Below the pieces are notes generated by a model that worked only from the letters and a program-made list of their open reading frames with translations, made no database searches and had not been told where the DNA came from. Below, in pieces: positions 26,328-35,291 of a DNA stretch of 64,000 nucleotides. Within the stretch, counting starts at the first letter, position 1; every line of letters begins with the position of its first letter. Made by a program: the position numbers and the translations under genes. Origin of the DNA: Chersky-840 sp050011815 (GTDB lineage Bacteria; Actinomycetota; Acidimicrobiia; Acidimicrobiales; UBA8190); the NCBI GenBank assembly GCA_050011815.1, contig JBEKIJ010000022.1, positions 38,967 to 102,966 on the forward strand, written 5' to 3'.

Positions 26328-27632
26328 GTGCTGTCGACCCGGGGAGCGGTGCTGGCGGGAGGGGCCGCCTGCTCGGCGATCGCGGGGCTCGTCTACGGCG
26401 TCGAGGAGTTCGTCTTCCTGGCCATCTCGGTCGGCGTCCTTCTCGTCGTAGGCGCCGTCTCGGCCTGGCACCGCCTGCGCACGACCCGGCGAGCACTGCA
26501 CCTGGTGGTGAACGTCCCCGTCGCCGAGGTGACCGCCCGGCAGACCGCAACCGTCGAGTTGACGGTGACCAACGTGGGGCGCCGTCGTCGCCCGCCCGTG
26601 CTCGTCGAGGACCCCCGCGCCCACTGGTCGGTGTCGCATCCGGGGCTGGGGGAGACCTCGATCGCCGGCGCCCGCCGCACCGGAACCGCATCGGCCTCCG
26701 GCTCCCGGAGCCCGACCGCCTCCGGTCGCCCCCCGGTGGGCTTCACCTCCCTGGGACAGCGCTCCCCGGCGCAGGGGTGGCTCGGTGCGCCCGGGCCGCG
26801 CCGCACCCGACGCCAGCGGGCCCAGGACCGCAGGAGGTTGTCGGCGGCGCGCCCGGTCCCCGACCTCGGCCCCGGTGCCGGCGCCACCTTGTCGGTCCGG
26901 GTGCCCACCGCCAGGCGCGGGCTTCTGACGCTGTCGCAGGTGGGCGTGTGGTGCGAGGACCCCTTCGGCCTCATCGCCCTGCGGATCACGGTGGCTCCCC
27001 CCGCCCACGTCATCGTGTACCCGGCACCTGCCGAGCCGGCGCACCGGGGCCGTCCCACCGGCGCGCACCGCGGCGCGCAGGCGCCTTCCGCCACGGCGGG
27101 AGCCACCGACGCCATGTCGGGGGACGAGCTGAGCGGGTTGCGGCCCTACGCGCCGGGCGACCGGCTCACGCGGCTGCACTGGCCCTCGATGGCGCGCTCG
27201 GGCGAGTTGGTCGTGCGCGAGTTCGTCGAACCCCGGGCCGGGTCGCTGTCTCTGCTCGTGGACCTGCGGCCCTCGGCCCACAGCGGCGACTCGATCGAGA
27301 AGACCATCTCCAGCGCGGCGGGGTTCGGGGTGGGCGCCCTCGACCGGGGCCTCACCGTCGAGCTGTGCACGAGCACGGGTGACCGCGTGGTGATCACGCC
27401 CAACGCCTCGGGACGTCAGACCATGCTGCGAGCCCTCGCCCTCCTCGGTCCCGCCACCGCTCCCCCCGCCGTCGTGCGGAGGTGGGGGAACCGGCCGACC
27501 GGGGGGGCGGTGTGGGCCACCGGCAGCGTCCAGGGCGCAGACGTCGTCCTCGTGACCACCCGCAGCGGTGCCGAGCAGCGCACCCTGCCCGCCGCCCTTC
27601 GGGGCCGAGCCGAGACGGTCCTCGTGCCATGA
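26328..27632 (+). CDS. DUF58 domain membrane protein
   Basis: The 434-residue product starts with two membrane helices (about residues 5-48), followed by a beta-rich extracellular-type or cytosolic segment. The DUF58 signature appears at 263-285 as ELSGLRPYAPGDRLTRLHWP followed by SMARSGELVVREF. DUF58 proteins have a VWA-like fold and pair with MoxR. It overlaps the downstream transglutaminase gene by 4 bases (ATGA), so the two are coupled. An Arg-rich stretch around 150-190 (GPRRTRRQRAQDRRR) is atypical and may be a disordered loop. Confidence 0.88.
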   Translation: MLSTRGAVLAGGAACSAIAGLVYGVEEFVFLAISVGVLLVVGAVSAWHRLRTTRRALHLVVNVPVAEVTARQTATVELTVTNVGRRRRPPVLVEDPRAHWSVSHPGLGETSIAGARRTGTASASGSRSPTASGRPPVGFTSLGQRSPAQGWLGAPGPRRTRRQRAQDRRRLSAARPVPDLGPGAGATLSVRVPTARRGLLTLSQVGVWCEDPFGLIALRITVAPPAHVIVYPAPAEPAHRGRPTGAHRGAQAPSATAGATDAMSGDELSGLRPYAPGDRLTRLHWPSMARSGELVVREFVEPRAGSLSLLVDLRPSAHSGDSIEKTISSAAGFGVGALDRGLTVELCTSTGDRVVITPNASGRQTMLRALALLGPATAPPAVVRRWGNRPTGGAVWATGSVQGADVVLVTTRSGAEQRTLPAALRGRAETVLVP

Positions 27633-30133
27633 CGGCTCCACACCAGTCGCCTGACCCCGGGCCCGACCCGGCGATCGCCCCGGAGCTCTTGGTCCTGGCG
27701 GTGTCGCTGGCGGCGGGACTGGGCACGGCGCGCCTCACCATGGCCCCGGGCGCCGCCCATGTCGTGGGGCCCATCATCGTGACCGTCGTGGCGGGACACC
27801 TGGGGGCCACGGTGGCGAGGCGGTTGCGGTTCCCGGTGGGCGTGGCGCTGGCGGCGGGGGTCGCCGCTGTCGCCCTCGCCACGATGTGGGGACAGCTCCT
27901 GTCGGCCACGCGCGACGGCCTGCCCACGGCCACCACGTGGCGGGTCCTCTTCTCGAAGTTCGAGGCGGCCGGCACCGTCATCCGCTCGCATCCCACCCCG
28001 GTTCCGGCCACACCCGAGGTCGTGCTGTGCATCGCCACGGGCGCCGGGCTCGTCGCCGTGCTGACCCGGTGCATCTGGGCATGGCAAGAGGGGCGCGGGT
28101 CGGGGACCATGGTGACGCTCGTCCCGACGTTCGGGCTGTTCTGCTACACCGCCCTGCTGAGCTCGCAGATCGACCGGCTCGCCGCGGTCGTGAGCTACCT
28201 CGTGTGCGCCCTCGCCTTCGTGATCTCCGCCGATCGGGCCCGGGCCCGCCGTTCGCCGTGGCGCCCCACCCCCTCCTCCTCCTCGGGATGGGACCGCCTG
28301 GGTGCGGGCCTCGCCGTCTTGCTCCCCGCCCTGGTGGCCGCGGCGCTGGCCGTGCTCGTCCCCCTGGCCGCCAACCCGGCTCTGGCCACGCTGAAGGTGG
28401 ACGCCCTGCCCTTCCCGCCGCCGCCGGGATCTCTCTCCCCGGGCCTCGGACTGGCCACGGGAGGCACCGGCGGCGGCACGGACGGGATCGGGGGCAACGG
28501 CGGCCCGGGGTTCAACGGCGTGCGCGCCATCGACCTCGTCGACAACCTGAAAGCGGTCCTGACCAACCGCACCGGCGAAGTCATGTTCAGCGCCCGGACG
28601 CCGCTCCCGACCTACTGGCAGATGGCCGTGCTCACGATCTTCGACGGCACGGCGTGGCTTCCCGACCCCACCACCGAAGCCGCCGCCCAGAGCTTCTCGC
28701 TGTCCCCGCAGAGCAAAGAGGTGGCAGACCTCCCCGCCCTTCCCGAGCCCGCCGCGACCGAGACGTTTCGCGTCCAGGTGACGATGGCCGACCTCGAGAG
28801 CACCCTCTTGCCCCTGCCCCCGACGGCGGTCTCGGTCAACACCGACGCCGACCTCGTGCCCGGGTTCGGCGCCGTCCAACCGGTGGAAGTGCCACCGGGC
28901 GAGAGCTACACCGCCGTGGCCCGGGTGCCCACCGACCCGGCCAAGGCGACGAAGAACCCCGGCGGCGCCGGCTCGGGCTCGTCGGTCACGGTTCCGGCGT
29001 CGTCGCTGGCCCCCTATCTCAAGGTCCCCGCGGAACCCGCGGCGGTGGTGGCGCTCGCCCATCGGATCGTCGCCGGCGCCAAGGGGCCCGCCGCCCAGGC
29101 CGCCGCCCTGGCCCGGTGGTTCGACAGCGGCCGGTACCGCTACACGCTGTCGCCTCCCCCCGTGAGCGGGACCGACGCGCTCGAGTCGTTCCTCTTCGTC
29201 ACCAGGGCCGGGTTCTGTCAGCAGTTCGCCGCCGCCTACGGCGTCCTGGCCCGGATCGACGGCCTGCCCACGCGCATCGCCGTCGGGTTCACCACCGGTG
29301 ACCTGACGGGGCGCGACCGGTATCGGATCACCGGCGCGGACGCCCACGTCTGGCCCGAGGTGTACCTCGGGCCCTCGACGGGATGGACCTCGTACGAGCC
29401 CACGCCGGCCTCGTCGGGCGAGGCCACCGGCGTCGGGGTGAACTCGGGCGCCAGATCGGGCGCCCAGAGCGTCGGGGGCCGGTCGAGCGCCACCACGAAC
29501 ACGACGCTTCCCCCGCAACGTCACTCCTCGCTCCCCCACGTGTCGGTCCCCACCACGGTGCCCCTGTCGCTGGGGGCCAGGCCGGGGACCGCCAGCGCGC
29601 ACGGCGGGTCTTTGAACATCCCGCTCGTGATCACCGGCGTGGCGGCGGCGATGGCCCTCGCCACGCTGGTGGGGCTGTGGGTCGGGCGGGGCGGGGGCCG
29701 GTGGTTCGGTCCCCTCCGGTTCCTCCGCCGGCGGCGTCGGCGGCGCCCCCACGCCGATCCCACCAGCGAGGTGCTGGCCCAGTGGCGAGAGGCCGCCGAG
29801 GTCCTGGCCCGGGCCCGCCTCGGACGACAACCCGCCGAGACCCTGCAGGAGCACGCCACGCGCCTTGGCTCTCTGGCCGGTGCCAGGTGGTTGACGCCCT
29901 ATCGGCCGGTCATGGGCGGCGCGCCCACCGCGCCGGCGACGCCGGGGTCGGACCAGGTCACGATCGACGCCGGCGTCGATGCCTATGCCGCCCTCGCCGC
30001 CCTCGCCGCCCGGGCCAGCTACGGGTCCGACCCCTGCAGCCCTGCGGATGCCGCCGATGCCGAGGTCCTCGGCGCCCTGGTGCGGGCGGGCCTGGCCCGC
30101 CCGGGCAGCCGCCCCGGGATCCCCGTCCCGTAG
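27629..30133 (+). CDS. TgpA-like membrane transglutaminase-domain protein
   Basis: The 834-residue protein has about six N-terminal membrane helices (residues 17-250), a Pro/Gly-rich linker, and a transglutaminase-like core with Cys530 in RAGFCQQFAAAYGVLA and His573 in ADAHVWPEVYL. The third residue of the triad lies in WTSYEPTP, where the family's Asp is Glu, a change common in actinobacterial members. A further membrane helix near 670 is followed by a cytosolic tail resembling DUF4129. With MoxR and DUF58 it forms a conserved set thought to act on envelope proteins or peptidoglycan peptides; the substrate is unknown. Confidence 0.9.
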   Translation: MTAPHQSPDPGPDPAIAPELLVLAVSLAAGLGTARLTMAPGAAHVVGPIIVTVVAGHLGATVARRLRFPVGVALAAGVAAVALATMWGQLLSATRDGLPTATTWRVLFSKFEAAGTVIRSHPTPVPATPEVVLCIATGAGLVAVLTRCIWAWQEGRGSGTMVTLVPTFGLFCYTALLSSQIDRLAAVVSYLVCALAFVISADRARARRSPWRPTPSSSSGWDRLGAGLAVLLPALVAAALAVLVPLAANPALATLKVDALPFPPPPGSLSPGLGLATGGTGGGTDGIGGNGGPGFNGVRAIDLVDNLKAVLTNRTGEVMFSARTPLPTYWQMAVLTIFDGTAWLPDPTTEAAAQSFSLSPQSKEVADLPALPEPAATETFRVQVTMADLESTLLPLPPTAVSVNTDADLVPGFGAVQPVEVPPGESYTAVARVPTDPAKATKNPGGAGSGSSVTVPASSLAPYLKVPAEPAAVVALAHRIVAGAKGPAAQAAALARWFDSGRYRYTLSPPPVSGTDALESFLFVTRAGFCQQFAAAYGVLARIDGLPTRIAVGFTTGDLTGRDRYRITGADAHVWPEVYLGPSTGWTSYEPTPASSGEATGVGVNSGARSGAQSVGGRSSATTNTTLPPQRHSSLPHVSVPTTVPLSLGARPGTASAHGGSLNIPLVITGVAAAMALATLVGLWVGRGGGRWFGPLRFLRRRRRRRPHADPTSEVLAQWREAAEVLARARLGRQPAETLQEHATRLGSLAGARWLTPYRPVMGGAPTAPATPGSDQVTIDAGVDAYAALAALAARASYGSDPCSPADAADAEVLGALVRAGLARPGSRPGIPVP

Positions 30134-30224
30134 CTCCCCTCCCGGGATGGGCGTCGCCGGCCCCCCGGGCGCGAGGATGAAGCGCGGCACCGGATCAACG
30201 ACCACCACGGAGGAGAGGCACGAC

Positions 30225-31493
30225 GTGACGATCCCGAAGACCCTGGGGGTGGACGACATCGAGCTGTCGAACTTCGACTTCTGGGAGAAGCCGTGGTCGG
30301 TGCGCGAGCAGGCCTTCGCCACGCTTCGGGCCGAGCGACCCATCGCCTTCTTCGACGATCCCGTGCTCGAGGTGGAGACGATCATCCCCATCCCGCCGGG
30401 ACCGGGGTACTACGCCGTGACGCGCCACGCCGATGTGGTCGAGATCAGCCGACACCCCGAGATCTACTGCTCGGGCCAGTCGGGCAGCACCATCATCGAC
30501 ATGCCGCCCGAGCTCCTCGAGTTCTTCGGATCGATGATCAACATGGACGACCCCCGCCACGCCCGGTTGCGCCGGATCGTGTCGGCCGCCTTCAACCCGC
30601 GCATGGTGCGCGCCGTCGAGGACAACATCCAGCAGGTGGCCGACGAGCTCATCGCCTCGGTGCGGCAGAAAGGCGAGTGCGACTTCGTCACCGAGGTGGC
30701 GGCCCGCCTTCCCCTCAAGATCATCTGCGACATGATGGGCGTGCCCGAGAGCGACTACGACACCGTTTTCAGCCGGTCCAACATCATCTTGTCCTTCGGT
30801 GACACCGAGTACGTCCCCGAAGGCGAAGACCCCGTGCTGGCCTTCATGAACGCGGGGAACGACCTGGCCGAGCTCATGCGGGGACTGGCCGCGCATCGCA
30901 TCGAGCACCCCACCGACGACCTCACCTCGGCGCTCGTGAACGGCAACGTCGACGGTGAGTCGCTCACCGACGCCGAGCTCGCCTCCTTCTTCATCTTGTT
31001 GGTGGTGGCGGGCAACGAGACCACCCGCAACGCCATCAGCCACGGGCTGTGGGCCTTCACCGAGCACCCCGACCAGCGGGCCATCTGGGCCGCGGACTTC
31101 GACACCGTGGCCCCCACCGCCGTGGACGAGATCGTCCGCTGGGCCTCCCCGGTCATCTTCATGCGGCGTACCACCACCGCGCCGACGACGCTCTCGGGCC
31201 ACGACTTCGCGGCGGGCGAGAAGGTCATCCTCTTCTACAACTCCGCCAACCGCGACGAGGAGGTCTTCGAGGACCCCCAGCGCTTCGACGTGCTGCGCCA
31301 CCCCAACCCCCACCTCGGGTTCGGCGCTCCCGGCCCGCATTTCTGCCTGGGGGCGCACCTGGCCCGGCGCGAGATCACGGTCATGTTCAAAGAGCTCTTC
31401 CGCCACCTTCCCGACATCCGGGCCACGGCCGAGCCCGACCGGTTGCGGTCGAACTTCATCAACGGCATCAAGCACCTGCCCTGCGCGTACTGA
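30225..31493 (+). CDS. Cytochrome P450, CYP124/125/142-like
   Basis: The GTG start has GGAGGAGAGG upstream; the product is 422 residues. P450 marks: the I-helix AGNETTRNAISHG, the K-helix ExxR in DEIVRW, and heme-ligand Cys374 in FGAPGPHFCLGAHLA. The N-terminal LSNFDFWEKPWSVREQAFATLR and the SMINMDDPRHARLRRIVSAAFNP stretch resemble the mycobacterial CYP124/125/142 group, which hydroxylate the terminal methyl of branched lipids or of the cholesterol side chain. That is the working assignment; the exact substrate is open. It heads a same-strand run of seven genes. Confidence 0.92.
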   Translation: MTIPKTLGVDDIELSNFDFWEKPWSVREQAFATLRAERPIAFFDDPVLEVETIIPIPPGPGYYAVTRHADVVEISRHPEIYCSGQSGSTIIDMPPELLEFFGSMINMDDPRHARLRRIVSAAFNPRMVRAVEDNIQQVADELIASVRQKGECDFVTEVAARLPLKIICDMMGVPESDYDTVFSRSNIILSFGDTEYVPEGEDPVLAFMNAGNDLAELMRGLAAHRIEHPTDDLTSALVNGNVDGESLTDAELASFFILLVVAGNETTRNAISHGLWAFTEHPDQRAIWAADFDTVAPTAVDEIVRWASPVIFMRRTTTAPTTLSGHDFAAGEKVILFYNSANRDEEVFEDPQRFDVLRHPNPHLGFGAPGPHFCLGAHLARREITVMFKELFRHLPDIRATAEPDRLRSNFINGIKHLPCAY

Positions 31494-31571
31494 TCGCCGC
31501 CCTCGACAACTCGGGCCCGGTGAGCCGGGGGCCCGGCCCCGCGGCGTTCCTCCCGCACGGGCCCGGGCCGA

Positions 31572-31577
31572 TACGCT
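31572..31577 (+). promoter_or_regulatory. Predicted -10 element of the leaderless PPOX-fold gene
   Basis: TACGCT is followed after 7 bases by the ATG at 31,585. The element lies within the 91-base gap after the P450 gene, so the run need not be a single transcript. Confidence 0.5.
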
Positions 31578-31584
31578 CGCCCCG

Positions 31585-32088
31585 ATGAGCGACACACCGG
31601 CACAGATGGGGCACGGCGTCAACCAGCGGGCCCAGATCAAGATGACAACCGAGGAGATCGACGGGTTCATCCACGAGCGGCGGCCCGTCACGCTGTGCTC
31701 GATGAACCACGACGGATCGATCCACGCCGTGGCCATGTGGTACGGGTTCCTCGACGGCATGCTCGCCTTCGAGACCAAGGCCAAGTCGCAGAAGGCCCAG
31801 AACCTCCGGCGCAACCCGACCATGACGTGCATGGCCGAGGACGGCGAGTACTACGAGGAGCTGCGCGGCGTCGAGCTCGTGGGCACCGCCGAGTTCATCG
31901 ACGACCCCGACCGCATGTTCGAGCTCGGCATCAACCTCTTCGAGCGCTACTACGGGACCTACACCGAGGAGCTGCGCCCCTTCGTCGAGACCATGCTCAA
32001 CAAGCGCGTGGTCATCGCCCTGCACGTGCAGCGCACCGTGTCGTGGGACCACCGCAAGCTCGGACTCCCCTCCACCCGGCCCACCTGA
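31585..32088 (+). CDS. PPOX-class (pyridoxamine phosphate oxidase fold) flavin/F420-dependent protein
   Basis: The 167-residue split-barrel protein shows MTTEEIDGFIHERRPVTL, then the strand pair GSIHAVAMWYGFLDGML and FETKAKSQKAQNLRRNPTM, the cofactor phosphate-binding stretch of the family. PPOX-fold proteins of this length in actinobacteria use FMN or F420 for hydride transfer, or bind these cofactors without known chemistry. Placed between the P450 and the SDR, it probably reduces or isomerises an intermediate. I cannot separate FMN from F420 use on sequence alone. Confidence 0.82.
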   Translation: MSDTPAQMGHGVNQRAQIKMTTEEIDGFIHERRPVTLCSMNHDGSIHAVAMWYGFLDGMLAFETKAKSQKAQNLRRNPTMTCMAEDGEYYEELRGVELVGTAEFIDDPDRMFELGINLFERYYGTYTEELRPFVETMLNKRVVIALHVQRTVSWDHRKLGLPSTRPT

Positions 32089-32173
32089 CCCGGGCGCTTC
32101 GAACCCACCTCGGTCCGACCCCGTCGACCCTCGACGGCACTGGAACACGTTTCACCGCAGGGAGGCCCTGGGC

Positions 32174-32179
32174 TAGGGT
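32174..32179 (+). promoter_or_regulatory. Predicted -10 element of a leaderless SDR gene
   Basis: TAGGGT is followed after 8 bases by the ATG at 32,188, without a ribosome-binding site between. Confidence 0.5.
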
Positions 32180-32187
32180 CGGCGGCG

Positions 32188-32967
32188 ATGCCGATCCTGG
32201 ACCGCTTCCGCCTCACCGACCGCGCCGCCATCGTCACCGGGGCGGGGCGGGGAATCGGGGCCGCCACCGCCGTCGCCCTGGCCGAGGCGGGGGCCGACGT
32301 GGTGATCACCTCCCGCACCGAGGAGCAGCTCAACGAGGTCGCCAAGAGGATCGAGGCGGCGGGCCGCAAGGCCGTCGTGGTGCCCGCCGATCTCAACGAC
32401 CTCGAGGTCATGGCGCAACTCGTCGACAAGGCCACCGAGGCCTTCGGCCGGCTCGACGTCGTCGTCAACAACCACGGGGGCTGGATGCCCCGGCCTCTGC
32501 TCGACGTGACCCCTGGGCATCTGGAGCGGGCCTTTCGCTACAACGTGAGCAGCGCCCACGCCCTGGTGCGCGCCGCGGTGCCCGCCATGTTGGCCGGCGA
32601 CGGAGGGGCGGTCGTCAACATCTCGTCCATGGCGGGACGCGTGGCCCCACGGGGCTTCACCGCCTACGCCACCGCCAAGGCGGCGTTGTCGCACTACACC
32701 CGTCTGGCCGCCGCCGAGCTCGCCCCCCGCATCCGCGTCAACGCCATCGCCGTGGGCACCATCGCCACCTCCGCCGTCGACATGGTGGTGCAGGACGCGG
32801 CCATGCTGGCCTTCATCGAGGAGACGGCCCTGGTGGGGCGCATCGGGCAACCCGAGGACATCGCGGCGTGCGTCATCTACCTCTCGTCGCCCGCAGGTGA
32901 CTTCGTCACCGGCAAGATCTTCGAGGTCGACGGCGGCGCCGAGCGGCCCCAGGTCGACCTGGGTTGA
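32188..32967 (+). CDS. SDR-family oxidoreductase
   Basis: The 259-residue protein begins MPILDRFRLTDRAAIVTGAG, with the cofactor loop GAGRGIGAAT, then NNHGG (in place of the usual NNAG), the catalytic Ser in NISSMAG, YATAKAAL with Tyr-x-x-x-Lys, and the C-terminal VTGKIFEVDGG. The MPILDRF start is frequent in mycobacterial SDRs linked to steroid and lipid breakdown. Within this run it would oxidise an alcohol made by the P450 or reduce a ketone. The NNHG variant should not abolish activity. It is followed after 10 bases by the DapB-like gene and is surely co-transcribed with it. Confidence 0.9.
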   Translation: MPILDRFRLTDRAAIVTGAGRGIGAATAVALAEAGADVVITSRTEEQLNEVAKRIEAAGRKAVVVPADLNDLEVMAQLVDKATEAFGRLDVVVNNHGGWMPRPLLDVTPGHLERAFRYNVSSAHALVRAAVPAMLAGDGGAVVNISSMAGRVAPRGFTAYATAKAALSHYTRLAAAELAPRIRVNAIAVGTIATSAVDMVVQDAAMLAFIEETALVGRIGQPEDIAACVIYLSSPAGDFVTGKIFEVDGGAERPQVDLG

Positions 32968-32977
32968 GGAGGATCCG

Positions 32978-34060
32978 ATGACCGATCGGGCCAAGACCTA
33001 CCGGGTGGTGCTGTGGGGCACGGGGAACGTGGGCCGTCACGCCCTGGCCGGCATCGACGCCCGGCCCGACCTCGAGCTCGTGGGGGTGTGGGTGTCGAAC
33101 CCCGACAAGGTGGGCCGTGACGCCGGGGACCTGGCCGGCCTCGGGCGTTCCCTGGGCGTGGCCGCCACCGACGACGCCGAGGCCCTCTTCGCCCTGGCCC
33201 CGGACTGCGTCGTGCACACCGCCATGGCCGATCACCGCCTGCCCGAGGCCCTCGCCGATCTCGAGAAGATCCTGCACGCCGGCATCAACGTGGTGTCGAG
33301 CGGGCCCGTGTTCCTGCAGTACCCCGAGGGCGTGGTGGCGGCCGAGATGACCGATCCCCTGCGCGACGCGGCGCGTGGCGCAGGCGTGTCGCTGTGGGTC
33401 AACGGCATCGACCCCGGATTCGCCAACGACTGGCTCCCCCTCGTCATCACCGGCATCAGCGAGCGCATCGAAGAGGTGCGGTGCCTCGAGATCCTCAACT
33501 ACGCCACCTACGACCAGCCCATGGTGATGTTCGACATCATGGGCTTCGGGCGCTCTCTCGAGGACACCCCCATGCTCCTGCTGCCCGGGGTGCTCACCAT
33601 GGCGTGGGGCAGCGTGGTGCGCCAGATCGCGGCGGGGCTCGACGTGGAGCTCGACGCCGTCGAGGAGTACTACGAACGCCTGCCCGCACCCAGAGACATC
33701 ACCATCGCGTCGGGCAAGGTCGACAAGGGCACCGCCGCCGGGCTGCGCTTCGAGGTGCGGGGCATGCGCGGCGGGCGGGCCGTCATCGTCCTCGAGCACG
33801 TCACCCGCCTCGCCGACGACATCGGGCCCGACTGGCCCCAACCCGCGGGGCAGGGCGGCTACCGCGTGGTGGTGCGGGGCGAGCCCACCTACACCGTCGA
33901 CCTCCAGCTCATGGGGACCGACGGCGACCACAACACGGGCGGCCTCAAGGCCACCGCCATGCGGTTGGTGAACGCGGTGCCGGCCGTGGTGGAGTCGCCC
34001 CCGGGATTGGTCACCGCCCTCGACCTCCCGCTCGTGACGGGACGGGGCCTGGTCGTCTGA
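32978..34060 (+). CDS. DapB-like NAD(P)-dependent dehydrogenase
   Basis: The ATG follows GAGGAGG by 7 bases; the product has 360 residues. The N-terminal part RVVLWGTGNVGRHALAGI is a dinucleotide-binding loop of the dihydrodipicolinate-reductase type, and VWVSNPDKVGRDAGDLAGL is the usual next stretch. The C-terminal domain is not that of a lysine-pathway enzyme; it resembles the diaminopentanoate dehydrogenase-like family found often in mycobacterial lipid clusters. WVNGIDPGFANDWLPLV is a strongly patterned central segment. The reaction is unknown. It shares an operon with the SDR before it. Confidence 0.82.
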   Translation: MTDRAKTYRVVLWGTGNVGRHALAGIDARPDLELVGVWVSNPDKVGRDAGDLAGLGRSLGVAATDDAEALFALAPDCVVHTAMADHRLPEALADLEKILHAGINVVSSGPVFLQYPEGVVAAEMTDPLRDAARGAGVSLWVNGIDPGFANDWLPLVITGISERIEEVRCLEILNYATYDQPMVMFDIMGFGRSLEDTPMLLLPGVLTMAWGSVVRQIAAGLDVELDAVEEYYERLPAPRDITIASGKVDKGTAAGLRFEVRGMRGGRAVIVLEHVTRLADDIGPDWPQPAGQGGYRVVVRGEPTYTVDLQLMGTDGDHNTGGLKATAMRLVNAVPAVVESPPGLVTALDLPLVTGRGLVV

Positions 34061-34160
34061 TCACGGCGGGAGGCGACGACCTGCCGGGTTGATCGACCCC
34101 GGAGGCGGGCTACGTTGATTGCCTCGGTCGGTGCCGAGACGACCAGGGGGAATCGATTCC

Positions 34161-35291
34161 ATGCCCGTGCCGCTCGACGAATATCCCGTGCACCAGGTGC
34201 CGCTCTCGATGCGGTACATGGCGACGAGCGACCGCAACGCCTACGACCGCTGCTACTTCAACGCCCACGACCGGACCGGCGAGGTCTTCCTCGTGACGGG
34301 CATGGGCGTGTACCCCAACCTCGGGGTGATCGACGCCTATGCCACGGTCCGCCGCGGTGACGAGCAGTACACGGTGCGGACATCGGATGCGCTGGGCGAC
34401 GACCGCATGGCGCAGCGGGTCGGCCCCTACCGGATCGAGGTGCTCGAACCGCTCGCGCGGGTGCGGGTGGTGTGCGAAGGCGACGGCGCCGGCGTGGCCT
34501 TCGACCTCACCTGGACCGGGTCCTTCCCGCCCGTCGAGGAACCGGCCCACGTCATGCGCCAGGGCGGGCGCGTCATCCTCGACGCCTCGCGCTTCGCCCA
34601 GGTGGGCACGTGGTCGGGCGTGCTCCAGGTCGGCGGCGACGAGCTGGTGGTGAGCGACGACCGTTGGGTCGGCACCCGGGACCGGTCGTGGGGCATCCGG
34701 CCGGTGGGAGAGCCCGAGCCCCCCGGGCGCGGCGCCTCGGAGCCCGAGGACGGGTTCGGGTTCTGGTGGACCTACGTCCCGCTGCGGTTCGACGATTTCG
34801 CCGTGGTCGTGATCGCCCAGGAGGACGGCGACGGCACCCGCCTGCTCAACGAGGCGGTGCGGGTCTTTCCCGCCGCGTCGGGGCGCCCGCCCGAACAACT
34901 CGGGTGGCCCGAGGTCGAGGTCCGCTACCGACCCGGGACACGACACCCCGAGGGGGCCGTGCTCCACATGCGCACCCGGGCGGGGGCGTCGCTCGACCTC
35001 GAGATCGAGACACTGGGGTTCGTCGGGCTCAACTGCGGCCCCGGCTACGGCGGGGACCCGGACTGGTCCCACGGCCAATGGCGGGGCCGGGGCTTCACCG
35101 AGAGCGTGGTGGTCGACATGCGCGACCCCGCCATCACGGGTCGCATCCCCTTCGGTGTGGTCGACCACGTGGCCCGGGCGACCTTCGAGGGGGCCCAGGG
35201 GTGGGGGATGTTCGAGCACGGGACCTTCGGCCGTCACCAACCCTCGGGTTTCACCGGATGGGAGTCCGTCGCTCCCGGCACGGCGCCGTGA
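34161..35291 (+). CDS. Conserved protein of unknown function, possibly lipocalin-like (AttH/CrtC-type)
   Basis: I do not recognise a named family with certainty. The 376-residue protein is rich in beta-strand patterns, with no signal peptide or membrane span. Marked segments are the near-N-terminal FLVTGMGVYPNLGVIDAYA, YRIEVLEPLARVRVV, and WVGTRDRSWGIRP near residue 175, a motif reminiscent of the AttH/CrtC hydroxy-lipid hydratase fold. The gene at 36,486 is a paralogue: it has VSTRDHSWGVRYD, YEVVEPLRSVRFV and GKYPNRNVMDGYA at matching positions. The kinase gene lies between the two. The stop overlaps the kinase start (GTGA). Confidence 0.75.
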   Translation: MPVPLDEYPVHQVPLSMRYMATSDRNAYDRCYFNAHDRTGEVFLVTGMGVYPNLGVIDAYATVRRGDEQYTVRTSDALGDDRMAQRVGPYRIEVLEPLARVRVVCEGDGAGVAFDLTWTGSFPPVEEPAHVMRQGGRVILDASRFAQVGTWSGVLQVGGDELVVSDDRWVGTRDRSWGIRPVGEPEPPGRGASEPEDGFGFWWTYVPLRFDDFAVVVIAQEDGDGTRLLNEAVRVFPAASGRPPEQLGWPEVEVRYRPGTRHPEGAVLHMRTRAGASLDLEIETLGFVGLNCGPGYGGDPDWSHGQWRGRGFTESVVVDMRDPAITGRIPFGVVDHVARATFEGAQGWGMFEHGTFGRHQPSGFTGWESVAPGTAP

